A stretch of 64,000 bases of DNA from positions 277,792 through 341,791 of the forward strand of contig JASGLD010000009.1 in the NCBI GenBank assembly GCA_049840395.1, written 5' to 3'. The notes below the pieces were generated by a model that worked only from the letters and a program-made list of their open reading frames with translations, had not been told where the DNA came from and made no database searches. Shown here piece by piece: positions 43,854 through 53,242 of this stretch (its first letter is position 1; the number at the start of each line of letters is the position of its first letter). The position numbers were made by a program, and so were the translations under genes. The DNA is from CAILZL01 sp049840395 (lineage in GTDB: Bacteria; Pseudomonadota; Gammaproteobacteria; Steroidobacterales; Steroidobacteraceae).

Positions 43854-46800
43854 TGCTGTCGCGCTTCTTTATCTCACGCCCGATTTTCGCGTGCGTGGTT
43901 TCCGCCTTTATTGTCATCGCCGGTCTGGCTGCGTTACGCGGTTTGCCGGTGGCCGAGTTGCCGGAAATTCTGCCGCCGCAGGTGGTGGTGCAAGCCACTT
44001 ATCCGGGCGCCACGGCCGAGACCATTGCCTCCACTGTCGCTACGCCGCTCGAGCAACAGATCAACGGCGTCGAACGCATGCTGTACATGAACTCGGTGAG
44101 TTCGGGCGACGGCACGTTAAGCGTCACGCTGACCTTTGAAACCGGCACCAACCTCGATCTGGCCGCCATCAACGTCAACAATCGCGTGCAATCGGCGCTG
44201 TCGCGTCTGCCTGAAGAAGTGCGGCGTCAAGGTGTGGTGGTCAGGAAGAGCGGTTCGGCCATCCTGCTGGTAGTCACACTGCAATCCAGTGATCAGAGCC
44301 AGAACACACTGACCATTAGCAACTATGCCTCGTTGAACATTATCGATGAGCTCAAGCGCATTCCCGGTGTGGCCGATGCCGTCAATTATTCCAACAAGAA
44401 TTACTCGCTGCGTATCTGGCTGGACCCGGGCAAGCTGGCCAAGCTGGGACTGACACCTGCCGATGTGGCCGATGCAGTGCGCGAACAAAATTCGCAGTAC
44501 ACCGCAGGTGCAGTGGGCGCCGAACCCACACCGGCCGGCACCGATTTTCGTTTCACGGTGACGGCCGATGGTCGCTACTCCACGCCGGAGCAATTCGAGA
44601 ACATCATCGTGCATGCCACCGGCAATGGCGCAGTGGTGCGTTTGAAAGATGTGGCGCGTGTTGAGTTGGGTGCACAGCGTTATGACTTCGATTCGCGTCT
44701 CAATGGTCAGCCGGCCATTCCCATCGGCGTCACCTTGCTGGCGGGCGCCAATGCCTTGGATGTGTCCAATGCCATTCGTCAACGTATGGATGAGTTGGCA
44801 GTGGCGTTTCCCGCCGGTCTTAAATATTCCATTCCCTTCAACACCGCCGACTATGTGCGCGTCTCCATCCGTGAAGTCATCAAGACTTTGATCGAGGCGA
44901 TGCTGCTGGTATTCCTGGTGGTGCTGTTATTCCTGCAAAACCTGCGCGCCACCCTGATTCCCATGCTGGCTGTGCCGGTGTCCTTGATCGGCACCCTGGC
45001 GGCCATGTACCTGTTTGGTTTTTCGATCAACACGCTCACCTTGTTCGGCATCGTGCTGTCCATCGGCATTGTGGTGGATGACGCCATCGTGGTGTTGGAG
45101 AACGTCGAACGCATCATGACCGATGAAGGTCTGTCGCCGCGTGCGGCCACCGAGAAGGCCATGTTGCAAGTCACCGGCCCGGTGATTGCCATCGTCCTGG
45201 TGTTGACCTCGGTGTTCACACCCATCGCCTTTCTCGGCGGACTGGTGGGGGAGATGTATCGCCAGTTTGCCGTCACCATTGCGGTGTCGGTGGCCATCTC
45301 CGGTTTCGTCGCGTTGACCTTGACGCCGGCCTTGTGTGCCTTACTGCTACGCTCTGAAGACACGGTGCAGCATGGTCTGTTCGCACGCTTCCAATCCTTG
45401 TTCGCAGCATTGACGGGTCGTTACGCACGCGGCGTCAGCTACTTTCTGCGTCACTCGATGTTGGTGGTCGGTGTGCTGGTGCTGACCACAGTGGCGATCA
45501 TCGGTTTGTATCGACACATTCCCACCGCGCTGGTGCCTGATGAAGACAAGGGCTATGTCATGGCGGTGGCGATACTGCCGGACGCTGCGGCACTCAGTCG
45601 CACCAGCGCCACTACGCAGCAAGTCAGCGCGGCCATGCGCGAGCATCCGGCCATAGAAAATGTTTTCAGCTTCGATGGCTACGACCCCATCAACAGTGCC
45701 TTGCGCACCAATGTCAGCACCATCTGGATCGTGATGGAAGACTGGTCCAAGCGCAGCAGCGAGCTCACGCCGGCCTCGGTGGTGGAAGCTGTGTACAAAG
45801 CGGCAGCGGGCATCAAGGATGGTTTGGTGCTGGGCTTTGAACCGCCGCCCATCACCGGCATCAGCAATACCGGTGGTTTTGAAGCCTTTGTGCAGGCGCG
45901 CGGCAACGCCGATCCGCGTGCTCTGGCGGCGGCCACGCAGAAATTGGTTAACGCCGCGGCACAACGCAAGGAAGTCACCGGTGTGTCCACCACCTTCAGC
46001 GCTGCTGCGCCGCAGGTGCACATCAGTGTCGATCGCGAAAAGGCCAAGCTGCTCGGCATTGCGCTGGATGAAATCTACACCGCGTTGCAGAGCACCTTTG
46101 GCGCTTACTACATCAATGACTTCAATCGCGATGGCCGCGTCTATCAGGTGCAGATGCAATCCGAAGCCGCGTACCGCGCGCGCGCCGAAAACATTCGCGA
46201 GGTCTATGTGAAAAATGCCGCTGGCAATCTGCTGCCGTTGACGGCTATCGCTTCGGTAAGCGAAGTCACCGGTCCGGAAGTGGTGCAACGCTTCAATGTA
46301 TTTCCTGCTGCATCCATTACCGGTAATCCTGCCGGCGATTACAGCTCCGGTGAAGCAATTCGCGCCATGGATGAGTTGGCGGCCGAAGTATTGCCCCAGG
46401 GCTACACCCTGGCCTGGTCCGGCGCTTATCTACAAGAGAAACTCAGTGGCGGCGCATCGTCCGGCATGTTGTTGCTCGGCGTGTTGATGGTGTTCCTGAT
46501 TCTCGCCGCGCAGTACGAACGCTGGGGCCTGCCGCTGGCGGTGATTCTCGCCGTGCCTTTCGCCATGTTGGGCGCCATGCTGGCGGTATGGGCACGCGGC
46601 CTGCAAAACGATGTGTACTTCCAGATCGGCCTGGTCACCTTGGTGGGGCTGTCGGCTAAAAATGCGATCCTTATTGTCGAATTCGCCATGATGAAAACCG
46701 CCGAAGGCGCCGACCTGCTCGACGCCGCACTGGAAGCCGCGCGCCTGCGCTTCCGTCCCATCATCATGACTTCCATGGCCTTCGTATTCGGCGTCATCCC

Positions 46801-46963
46801 CCTGGCATTCAGCAGCGGCGCCGGCGCCGGCAGCCGTCACGCCATCGGCACTGGCGTCATCGGCGGCATGCTGGTGGCGACCTTCATCGCCACGCTGTTC
46901 ATCCCGGTGTTCTATGTCTGGGCTGCTCGGCTGGGCAAATCGAGTAAACAGCCAGCCGAGTGA
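43853..46963 (+). CDS. RND multidrug efflux pump inner-membrane permease (HAE1/AcrB-like)
   Basis: 1036 residues, the normal AcrB/MexF length, starting LSRFFISRPIFACVVSAFIV. Twelve membrane segments flank two large periplasmic loops. The proton relay region is present in FGIVLSIGIVVDDAIVVLENVERIM (two adjacent Asp in helix 4) and Lys in helix 10 (LVTLVGLSAKNAILIVEFA). The ATG at 43853 overlaps the adaptor stop. The substrate range cannot be predicted from sequence alone; the nearest types are MexF and AcrB. Confidence 0.94.
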   Translation: MLSRFFISRPIFACVVSAFIVIAGLAALRGLPVAELPEILPPQVVVQATYPGATAETIASTVATPLEQQINGVERMLYMNSVSSGDGTLSVTLTFETGTNLDLAAINVNNRVQSALSRLPEEVRRQGVVVRKSGSAILLVVTLQSSDQSQNTLTISNYASLNIIDELKRIPGVADAVNYSNKNYSLRIWLDPGKLAKLGLTPADVADAVREQNSQYTAGAVGAEPTPAGTDFRFTVTADGRYSTPEQFENIIVHATGNGAVVRLKDVARVELGAQRYDFDSRLNGQPAIPIGVTLLAGANALDVSNAIRQRMDELAVAFPAGLKYSIPFNTADYVRVSIREVIKTLIEAMLLVFLVVLLFLQNLRATLIPMLAVPVSLIGTLAAMYLFGFSINTLTLFGIVLSIGIVVDDAIVVLENVERIMTDEGLSPRAATEKAMLQVTGPVIAIVLVLTSVFTPIAFLGGLVGEMYRQFAVTIAVSVAISGFVALTLTPALCALLLRSEDTVQHGLFARFQSLFAALTGRYARGVSYFLRHSMLVVGVLVLTTVAIIGLYRHIPTALVPDEDKGYVMAVAILPDAAALSRTSATTQQVSAAMREHPAIENVFSFDGYDPINSALRTNVSTIWIVMEDWSKRSSELTPASVVEAVYKAAAGIKDGLVLGFEPPPITGISNTGGFEAFVQARGNADPRALAAATQKLVNAAAQRKEVTGVSTTFSAAAPQVHISVDREKAKLLGIALDEIYTALQSTFGAYYINDFNRDGRVYQVQMQSEAAYRARAENIREVYVKNAAGNLLPLTAIASVSEVTGPEVVQRFNVFPAASITGNPAGDYSSGEAIRAMDELAAEVLPQGYTLAWSGAYLQEKLSGGASSGMLLLGVLMVFLILAAQYERWGLPLAVILAVPFAMLGAMLAVWARGLQNDVYFQIGLVTLVGLSAKNAILIVEFAMMKTAEGADLLDAALEAARLRFRPIIMTSMAFVFGVIPLAFSSGAGAGSRHAIGTGVIGGMLVATFIATLFIPVFYVWAARLGKSSKQPAE

Positions 46964-47046
46964 GAAAATCATGACAAGCGCAGCGCGACTACCTAAAATG
47001 CCGCGCTCGCACACGGTCGACCCACCGGCCTCAGATATCAGAATAA

Positions 47047-47070
47047 GTAGGTTGGGCTGTTCAGCCCAAC
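47047..47070. repeat. GTAGGTTGGGCTG palindrome next to the tRNA
   Basis: GTAGGTTGGGCTG-TTCAGCCCAAC, a short member of the family found at 3164 and 36911. It lies 27 bases before the tRNA. Confidence 0.65.
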
Positions 47071-47096
47071 ATCAACGTAAAAGCGTTTGATCAAGT

Positions 47097-47172
47097 GGGC
47101 CTATAGCACAACGGTTAGTGCAGGAGACTCATAATCTCTTGGTTGCAGGTTCGAATCCTGCTGGGCCCACCA
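47097..47172 (+). tRNA. tRNA with CAU anticodon (probably tRNA-Ile2; tRNA-Met possible)
   Basis: The 76 bases fold as a complete tRNA with encoded CCA: acceptor GGGCCTA/TGGGCCC, D stem GCAC/GTGC, anticodon stem GGAGA/TCTC(T) with loop CTCATAA (anticodon at 47130-47132), T stem GCAGG/CCTGC with TTCGAAT. The anticodon arm resembles the minor tRNA-Ile whose C34 is changed to lysidine more than elongator tRNA-Met. The unusual-composition gene pair begins 157 bases downstream, as if this were an insertion site. Confidence 0.9.
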
Positions 47173-47329
47173 ATTTTTATACGCGGATGATTCGCCTGAT
47201 GGAAATTATGTCGATTCGAGACTGTGATCTTATATGTGCAATACACTGCATTACTCCATTCGCAGTGGTTGAGGGCATTTTAAGCAGCTCATTGGAAGTT
47301 AATATCTAAAGTGATTTTACGGAACATTT

Positions 47330-48985
47330 ATGAATAAATCACAGTTCGAGGCCGGCACATTTGGTATCGGAGAGTTAATCACCCAGAGAAAGCTTTTTCG
47401 CGTTCCTCCGCATCAGCGTAGCTATGCTTGGAGTCGCGACGAGGTGGCAACATTTCTTCATGACATAGAGGCGGCATTTGTATCCAATGCGGGCGAATAT
47501 TTTGTTGGTCTTGTAGTGATACAGGGGCCAGAGGATGGAGAGTGGACGCTGTTGGATGGGCAGCAACGACTGAGCACGAGTACTATGATTTTTGCCTCCA
47601 TCCGAAACTGGCTAGGGCAGCAACAATTGGACGAAGACTCAAGGCAAATAGAAACGGAATTTTTGGGTGTGCGTCGTTTGGGAGGGGAATATTCTTCACG
47701 TATGCAGCTGAATGATGAGAATCAGCAGCAATTTAATACTGCTGTGATCGTGCCTAGCTCGTCTGATTCGCTCAAGGCAATGCTAACAGGATTGCCAAAA
47801 AGATCTTCAAACAAATTGTTGGTGGAAGCGGCGCTCGAATGCCAGATGTGGATTGAACGAATTTGCGCAGCAACATCTGGAGACCAGCGAGATCGTGCTG
47901 AACGTCTATTTCGGCTAGCGGCCTTCATGGAATCGCGTGTAAAGGTCGTTTGTGTTGAGGTGTCAAATGATGTTGACCCATACATCCTTTTCGAGTCGCT
48001 TAACGATAGGGGCGTCGAGCTTTCTGCACTCGATCTTCTGAAGAATTATGCTTACAGCAAGAGTAGTTCGAAGAACGTCGTTCAGTTTGATCAGCGATGG
48101 CATTGGTTGGTCGCCGAATTGAACGGGCGGAACCCGGATGATTTTTTGAAGGTTTCTTGGACTGCCGCATATGGGGTGGTGCAGAAGACACAGTTATTTC
48201 GCAATATCAGGAAGAACTATCGCAGTCAGTCAGAGGTCTTGCAATTTCTCGATACTCTCATCAACGATGCGCGTGTTCTCTCGGCTTTGGAAGATCCTGA
48301 ACACGTACTTTGGAATGATTATCCGTCAAGGGTACGAAGTCACATTGTGACGCTATCTATACTCGGTAGCCGCCAAGTACGGTCAGCTATTTTAGCGGGA
48401 ATCTCTCGGCTGCAGCCGGAAAACGTTGAGCGTCTTTTGTGGTACCTGATTGTGGTCGTGATTCGATTCCAAATCGTTGGTCGCGGTCGCACAGGTGTTA
48501 TGGAGAAGGTATTTGGTAGTTTGTGCTTGGCAATTAACTCCAGCGCGGTTACGAGCGCTAGAGATCTTCAGCGGGAACTGAGGGAGCTATATGTTGCAGA
48601 CTCTGAATTCACCACCGCTTTTGCGCTGCATGAGGATACAAAGCTTTCTCGCTTTGCATACTTCCTAGCTGAACTAGAATTGTGTCAACAGCCACAATTA
48701 CAATCAATTCAGCAAATACTTGCGGAAGGAAGTCTAGCGCGGATAGTGGCTGCCAGTGATGTGGAAAGCGAGATTCCGAAAACCATTGGTGCGTTCTCGT
48801 TATTTGAAACGAGATTGCTGAAGGCGTCGACGCACAATTACAAACCGGATGAGCTGGAGACATCGTCATTCGTGCTCACACAAGAGGCGGAAAGGTTTTT
48901 TTGCCCATCGGGCGAGTTTGATTCACAGCGTAGAGGCCTCGAACTAGCGGCGTTAGCAGCAAGCGTTTGGGACTTTGATGTATGA
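47330..48985 (+). CDS. DUF262 (GmrS-like nuclease/NTPase) protein
   Basis: 551 residues. The N-terminal half is a DUF262 domain: PPHQRSYAWSRDE (about 26-38), DGQQRLST at 76-83 (the catalytic DGQQR motif used for nucleotide or DNA cleavage in GmrS, SspE and BrxU) and ILFESLNDRGVELSALDLLKN at 219-239. The C-terminal half (from about 250) is helical and lacks the HNH motif of DUF1524, so it is not a complete GmrSD. The ATG overlaps nothing upstream but its stop overlaps the kinase start (ATGA). Codon use is AT-richer than in neighbouring genes. Confidence 0.8.
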   Translation: MNKSQFEAGTFGIGELITQRKLFRVPPHQRSYAWSRDEVATFLHDIEAAFVSNAGEYFVGLVVIQGPEDGEWTLLDGQQRLSTSTMIFASIRNWLGQQQLDEDSRQIETEFLGVRRLGGEYSSRMQLNDENQQQFNTAVIVPSSSDSLKAMLTGLPKRSSNKLLVEAALECQMWIERICAATSGDQRDRAERLFRLAAFMESRVKVVCVEVSNDVDPYILFESLNDRGVELSALDLLKNYAYSKSSSKNVVQFDQRWHWLVAELNGRNPDDFLKVSWTAAYGVVQKTQLFRNIRKNYRSQSEVLQFLDTLINDARVLSALEDPEHVLWNDYPSRVRSHIVTLSILGSRQVRSAILAGISRLQPENVERLLWYLIVVVIRFQIVGRGRTGVMEKVFGSLCLAINSSAVTSARDLQRELRELYVADSEFTTAFALHEDTKLSRFAYFLAELELCQQPQLQSIQQILAEGSLARIVAASDVESEIPKTIGAFSLFETRLLKASTHNYKPDELETSSFVLTQEAERFFCPSGEFDSQRRGLELAALAASVWDFDV

Positions 48986-50013
48986 GCAACGCAGGCACAA
49001 ATGCGACCCTCCCGCTGGTAGGGGCTCTCAGTAACAAACAAGAAACAATAGCGGCTTCGGCGGAGGCAAAAGTGATTGCTGAAGCCGCGTCTCTTGAACA
49101 CCGGCAGAAAATTTTAGGTACAAGTGGTGGCTATAGGGTATTGCAAGAACTCGGAAAAGGCGGGAACTCTTGCGTCTATCTAGTTGAGGCGATTAGTGGG
49201 CCCTTTCGTGGTGTTCTATTTGCGCTAAAGATTTTTCTGAGAATAAGCGACGAAGTAAGGCTCCAAAGATTCAATACGGAGATCCAATTTCTACAAAAGT
49301 GTAATCACCCCTCGATTCTTCGCGTTTTTGATCAGGGGCTTCACTATGTCCAGATTGCAGGGGCGCCGCGTACTCTTCCATTTGTAGTCGCCGAATACCT
49401 TCCGAAAACACTACGTTCTGCTATGTTGAGTGGACTAACGATACTGGAGAAGACGGCATACACGCTGCAGTTGCTTGCTGGTTTGGTGTATCTTGCATCA
49501 CGAGATCCATTGATTATTCATAGGGATATAAAGCCGGAAAATGTTTTCGTTAAGGGGAAGTCGGCTGTTCTAGGAGATTTCGGTTTGCTTAAAGCAGGGG
49601 ACGGAATTGACCCGTCGATCGAATTTCACATTCAAGCAAGCACCGGCATCCGTTTTCCGCGGATGTATCCAACACCTGATCTAATCGAATATTGCAAGGA
49701 AAGAGAACATCCCTTGCCTCTATCGCCAAAGTCAGATGTGTTTCAACTCGGATTAGTCATTGCCGAACTATTTACATCAGATATTCCTCTGAAGCCAAGA
49801 TCAGTGCCCTTCTCTGCCATAGAGCTTGCTGATGTGGGTCGTGTTGCGGGTGCTCAAGGGGATGCGATACAGGCTATCATTCGACGGATGCTGGAGCTCG
49901 ACACCGAAAGGCGTCCAAATGCCGCAGACCTGTTTGATCCGTGGGAAGGCATTTTTCTGAAGTTGGTTGATATGGCGCAGCAACTTGAAGGTCGAGTTTT
50001 CAATGATTCTTAG
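48982..50013 (+). CDS. Serine/threonine protein kinase paired with the DUF262 gene
   Basis: A 343-residue soluble kinase. Residue features: glycine loop ELGKGGNSCVY at 56-66, Lys83 (FALKIF), Glu100, catalytic HRDIKPENVF at 180-189 with Asp182 and Asn187, DFG at 199-201, and SDVFQLGLVIAELF in place of the usual helix F. All catalytic residues are kept. The first 50 residues are a non-conserved tail; no membrane, PASTA or effector domain follows. Start overlaps the DUF262 stop as ATGA, so both proteins should be made together. Confidence 0.85.
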   Translation: MSNAGTNATLPLVGALSNKQETIAASAEAKVIAEAASLEHRQKILGTSGGYRVLQELGKGGNSCVYLVEAISGPFRGVLFALKIFLRISDEVRLQRFNTEIQFLQKCNHPSILRVFDQGLHYVQIAGAPRTLPFVVAEYLPKTLRSAMLSGLTILEKTAYTLQLLAGLVYLASRDPLIIHRDIKPENVFVKGKSAVLGDFGLLKAGDGIDPSIEFHIQASTGIRFPRMYPTPDLIEYCKEREHPLPLSPKSDVFQLGLVIAELFTSDIPLKPRSVPFSAIELADVGRVAGAQGDAIQAIIRRMLELDTERRPNAADLFDPWEGIFLKLVDMAQQLEGRVFNDS

Positions 50014-50387
50014 TCTACGGGTGGTGAAGTTGCCGTTTATCTCTCAGCGCAGCGGAGTACTTTGAAAATTCGCCGCCTCTGAACGAGGTCCCGCGCAGCC
50101 GATCCGTAGGTGTCATGTATTTACAGGCACTACGTAAGAATACATTCGCCGGTCCATGCTACAGCCAAGCAAATATTGTTTGGCCACTGCTGTTTCGGTA
50201 TGCGGTGATTATCCAGCTATCGCAGCAGTTCTCGAAACCATCATCGCCGGTGAAACGTCCAGCACTTTAGCTGAATGATGTGCCGAGCTGTCGATCCGTA
50301 GGTATTCCTGATGAGGATGTTCACTTCGTTTGATCGACATCACCACCCTCAAACGTAGGGTCTAAGCAGAAGCCGCGCGTCTAACCG
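50014..50387. other. Intergenic stretch at the end of the unusual gene pair; possible 40-residue remnant at 50156-50278
   Basis: No complete gene is seen. A short plus-strand frame at 50156-50278 gives a 40-residue peptide (MLQPSKYCLATAVSV..., ending SSTLAE) without a ribosome binding site, and a 12-base CGATCCGTAGGT repeats at about 50100 and 50289. The tRNA 3' end is not repeated here, so no attachment site is evident. Confidence 0.35.
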
Positions 50388-50411
50388 GACATCTCCGATC
50401 AGAGGGATGTC
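50388..50411 (+). promoter_or_regulatory. Hairpin covering the amidase ribosome binding site
   Basis: GACATCTC (50388-50395) pairs with GGGATGTC (50404-50411), one pair being a wobble, around an 8-base loop. The Shine-Dalgarno GAGGGA lies inside the right half and the ATG is 4 bases past the stem, so the fold could gate translation of the amidase. Confidence 0.45.
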
Positions 50412-50414
50412 TCG

Positions 50415-51968
50415 ATGTGCTCACGTCTTTCGTTTGCGAATGCCTGTGTTTGCTTGATTGTTGTCGCCTGCATGCCGTTTACCGTGTTTGCGAAATTCGC
50501 GGTTGAAGAAGCCACCATCGAGCAGATTCACGCGGCCTATCTCAACGGCACAACCACAGCGCATGAGGTGACGGCCGCTTATCTGGCGCGCATCGAGGCT
50601 TACGATCAGCGTGGGCCGATGCTCAATGCCATCATTACGGTGAATCAGCAGGCGTTGGCGCAGGCGGATGCACTGGATGCCAAACTCAAAGCCACCGGTA
50701 AACTCAGCGGTCCGTTGCATGGCATTCCTTTCGTCGTCAAAGACAACATCGACACCGGTGATCTGCCTACCTCGGGTGGTTCGGCGGCGCTGGCAGATTT
50801 TCAGCCGCAACGCGATGCCACTTCGGTTGAGCTCATTCGCAAGGCAGGTGGCATTCTGCTCGCCAAGGCTTCGCTCGCGGAATTCGCCAACGGTGGTTTC
50901 GATAGCATTAACTCGCGCTCACCGGGCTACATTCGCAATCCCTACAACACGGCTTACGCTTCGGGTGGATCTTCCGGTGGAACGGGCGTGGCCATGGCGG
51001 CGAATTTTGCAGTGGTGGGGTTGGGCACCGACACCGGCATCTCGGTGCGTGCGCCGGCGTCGATCAACAGCGTGGTGGGCATGCGCGTCTCACATGGCCT
51101 GGTGAGTCTTGATGGCGTGATGCCGCTCAATGCCTTCTGGGATACGGTGGGGCCGATGGCGCGCACGGTGCACGACGTGGCGGTCTTACTTGAAGCCATC
51201 GCCGGTCCTGACGCGCGCGATCCAATCAGTCAGAAGAGCACGGGCCATGTTGCCAAGAGTTACACGGCGGGACTGAAGCCTGGATCGCTGAAAGGCAAGC
51301 GTCTGGGCGTGTTGCGACAGATTGTGCCTGCCGACAATGCCGATCCACGCGTGGTGGCGTTGATGGATCAAGCCATTGCCGATATGAAGAAGGCCGGCGC
51401 AGTGATCGTCGATCCCTTCGCGATTCCGGAACTGCCTGCGCTGACTAAAGACTGGACGGGCTTTACGCGCATGCGCGATGACTTCGATGCTTATCTGGCC
51501 AAGCATCCGAACGCGCCGTACAAATCTTTCAAGGACATCATTGCCTCTAAGAAATACCTGGCGCCGCGCTTCGAGAAGGCGTTCACCGACCAAGTCAATT
51601 ATCCCTATGCCGCCGATCAAGATCCCACCACGCCGGCCAAGCTGCAGCGCGCCGAGGAAATTCGTCAGGCTTTCTTGAAAGCCTTCGATGCGGCAAAGCT
51701 GGATGCCATCATCTATCCGCAATTCAATTTCCCACCGAAGAAGAATGGCGACACCTACACGCCCTTGGGTCGCGAACAAAATCTATTCTCATCCGTAACC
51801 GGTTTCCCCGCGCTGGTAGTGCCGATGGGATTCGTCGATCCCGGTCTACCCATGGGCATGCAATTTTTCGGCAAGCCCTGGAGCGAGGCGACCTTGTTCG
51901 AGATCGGTTACGGCTTCGAGCAGGCTACGCATCATCGCGTGCCACCGCCTACTACGCCGCCGTTGTAA
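50415..51968 (+). CDS. Exported amidase-signature family protein
   Basis: 517 residues with a signal peptide (cut near VFA-KFA, residue 26), then an amidase-signature fold. The Ser-cisSer-Lys triad is Lys109 in PFVVKDN, Ser186 in SGGSSGGTG and Ser210 in GTDTGISVRAP. The nucleophile motif has Ile where Gly is usual. It hydrolyses an amide, with substrate unknown; being exported it may act on peptides, amino-acid amides or cell-wall material. Next to it on the same strand is an exported asparaginase, so a joint role in extracting ammonia from amides is likely. Confidence 0.9.
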   Translation: MCSRLSFANACVCLIVVACMPFTVFAKFAVEEATIEQIHAAYLNGTTTAHEVTAAYLARIEAYDQRGPMLNAIITVNQQALAQADALDAKLKATGKLSGPLHGIPFVVKDNIDTGDLPTSGGSAALADFQPQRDATSVELIRKAGGILLAKASLAEFANGGFDSINSRSPGYIRNPYNTAYASGGSSGGTGVAMAANFAVVGLGTDTGISVRAPASINSVVGMRVSHGLVSLDGVMPLNAFWDTVGPMARTVHDVAVLLEAIAGPDARDPISQKSTGHVAKSYTAGLKPGSLKGKRLGVLRQIVPADNADPRVVALMDQAIADMKKAGAVIVDPFAIPELPALTKDWTGFTRMRDDFDAYLAKHPNAPYKSFKDIIASKKYLAPRFEKAFTDQVNYPYAADQDPTTPAKLQRAEEIRQAFLKAFDAAKLDAIIYPQFNFPPKKNGDTYTPLGREQNLFSSVTGFPALVVPMGFVDPGLPMGMQFFGKPWSEATLFEIGYGFEQATHHRVPPPTTPPL

Positions 51969-52068
51969 GGGCGACCTGCATCAAGCGCAGGCGAACTTAC
52001 GTGACGTAGGTATGGGAGCGGCCATGTTGCGCGTCTGAACTGGAAGTAATTTATTTTCCAGCTCAGGC

Positions 52069-53175
52069 TTGAAGCTCATGCATTCCATCGCGATTTCTCG
52101 TCTACATTGCCATGTGGTGTCACTCGCTGCAGCGAGTTTGCTTTGTTTGAATCTTGCCGCGCAGGCCGCACAACCGGCGTTACCGAAGGTGCGCATCATT
52201 TCCGTGGGCGGCACCATCGACAGCACGGCGGCGGAGCGCACCAACCTCGCCAACTATGGTGGCGACAGTCCGCGCATACCGGTGGAAAAAATGGTGCAGC
52301 AATTGCCGGAACTGAAGACAGTGGCCAACGTCACCGTTGAAGAAGACATGCTGCCCACCGGCGGGCCGGGCCGTACCATGGCAACGGTGCTCAAAGTGGC
52401 CAAGCGCGTGAATGAAATCTTTGCCAAGGAACCGGACATTGCCGGCATCGTGATCACGCAGGGCACCAACAATCTGGAAGAGTCGGCGTACTTCTTGAAT
52501 CTCACCGTGCATTCGAACAAGCCAGTGGTGTTTGTCGGTGCGCAGCGGCCTTCAACCGCGTTGAGCAGCGATGGTTGGCTCAATCTCTACAACGGCATTC
52601 GCATCGCCGCTTCACCCGAGTCGATAGGTCGTGGTGTGTTGCTGGCCATGAACGATGAAATCAATGCGGCTCGCGATGTGAAAAAATCTGCGGCGTATCG
52701 TGTGCAAGCCTTTCAATCGCCGGACCTGGGCGTGCTGGGTTATGCCGATCCGGACAAGGTGATTTACTACCGGCTGCCGACGCGTCGTCACACCATTAAC
52801 TCCGAATTTGATGCGGGCAGAATCGACCAGCTGCCGCAGGTGGATGTGCAAGCTTCCTATCTTGAAGCATCGGGCGCACCTATCGATGCGTTAGTGGCGG
52901 AAGGCGCAAAGGGCATCGTGGTGGATGGTTCGGGTGCGGGCAGTCCGTCCAATCAACAAAACGACGCCATTAAACGCGCGCAGGCAAAAGGCGTCATTGT
53001 CGTTGTGACCACGCGTACCGGCACCGGTCGCGTGATCGAAACCAATTCCCGCACCAAGTCGGGCGTGATTCCCGGCGACAATCTAACTCCGCAAAAGGCG
53101 CGCATCCTGCTGCAAATCGCACTGACCAAGACCAGCGATCCGAAAGAAATCAAACGCATCTTTGATGAGTACTAG
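52069..53175 (+). CDS. Type II (periplasmic) asparaginase-like protein
   Basis: A 368-residue protein with a signal peptide (cut near AQA-AQP) and the asparaginase fold. Thr49 in SVGGTIDS is the first nucleophile; Thr133 begins TQGTNNLEE, where the Escherichia coli enzyme has GTDT, so Asp90 of that enzyme is Asn134 here. The Lys of the triad is kept in the RDVKKS region. The Asn form is shared by a known subgroup, so activity is likely but may differ in specificity. It probably works with the adjacent amidase, producing ammonia in the periplasm. Confidence 0.88.
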   Translation: MKLMHSIAISRLHCHVVSLAAASLLCLNLAAQAAQPALPKVRIISVGGTIDSTAAERTNLANYGGDSPRIPVEKMVQQLPELKTVANVTVEEDMLPTGGPGRTMATVLKVAKRVNEIFAKEPDIAGIVITQGTNNLEESAYFLNLTVHSNKPVVFVGAQRPSTALSSDGWLNLYNGIRIAASPESIGRGVLLAMNDEINAARDVKKSAAYRVQAFQSPDLGVLGYADPDKVIYYRLPTRRHTINSEFDAGRIDQLPQVDVQASYLEASGAPIDALVAEGAKGIVVDGSGAGSPSNQQNDAIKRAQAKGVIVVVTTRTGTGRVIETNSRTKSGVIPGDNLTPQKARILLQIALTKTSDPKEIKRIFDEY

Positions 53176-53242
53176 TGGACGAGTGCCGGGGGGGCGAGTG
53201 CTAGGGTTTGTTGATATTCATATGAAGTATTGAACTACGTCA

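Noticed and set aside
47118..47309. Short plus-strand frame starting inside the tRNA
   Set aside because: It begins within the tRNA and has no support as a gene.
50014..50414. Attachment site or direct repeat of the tRNA 3' end closing the unusual gene pair
   Set aside because: No copy of the last 20 bases of the tRNA is found in this stretch and no integrase is present, so integration at the tRNA is only suggested.
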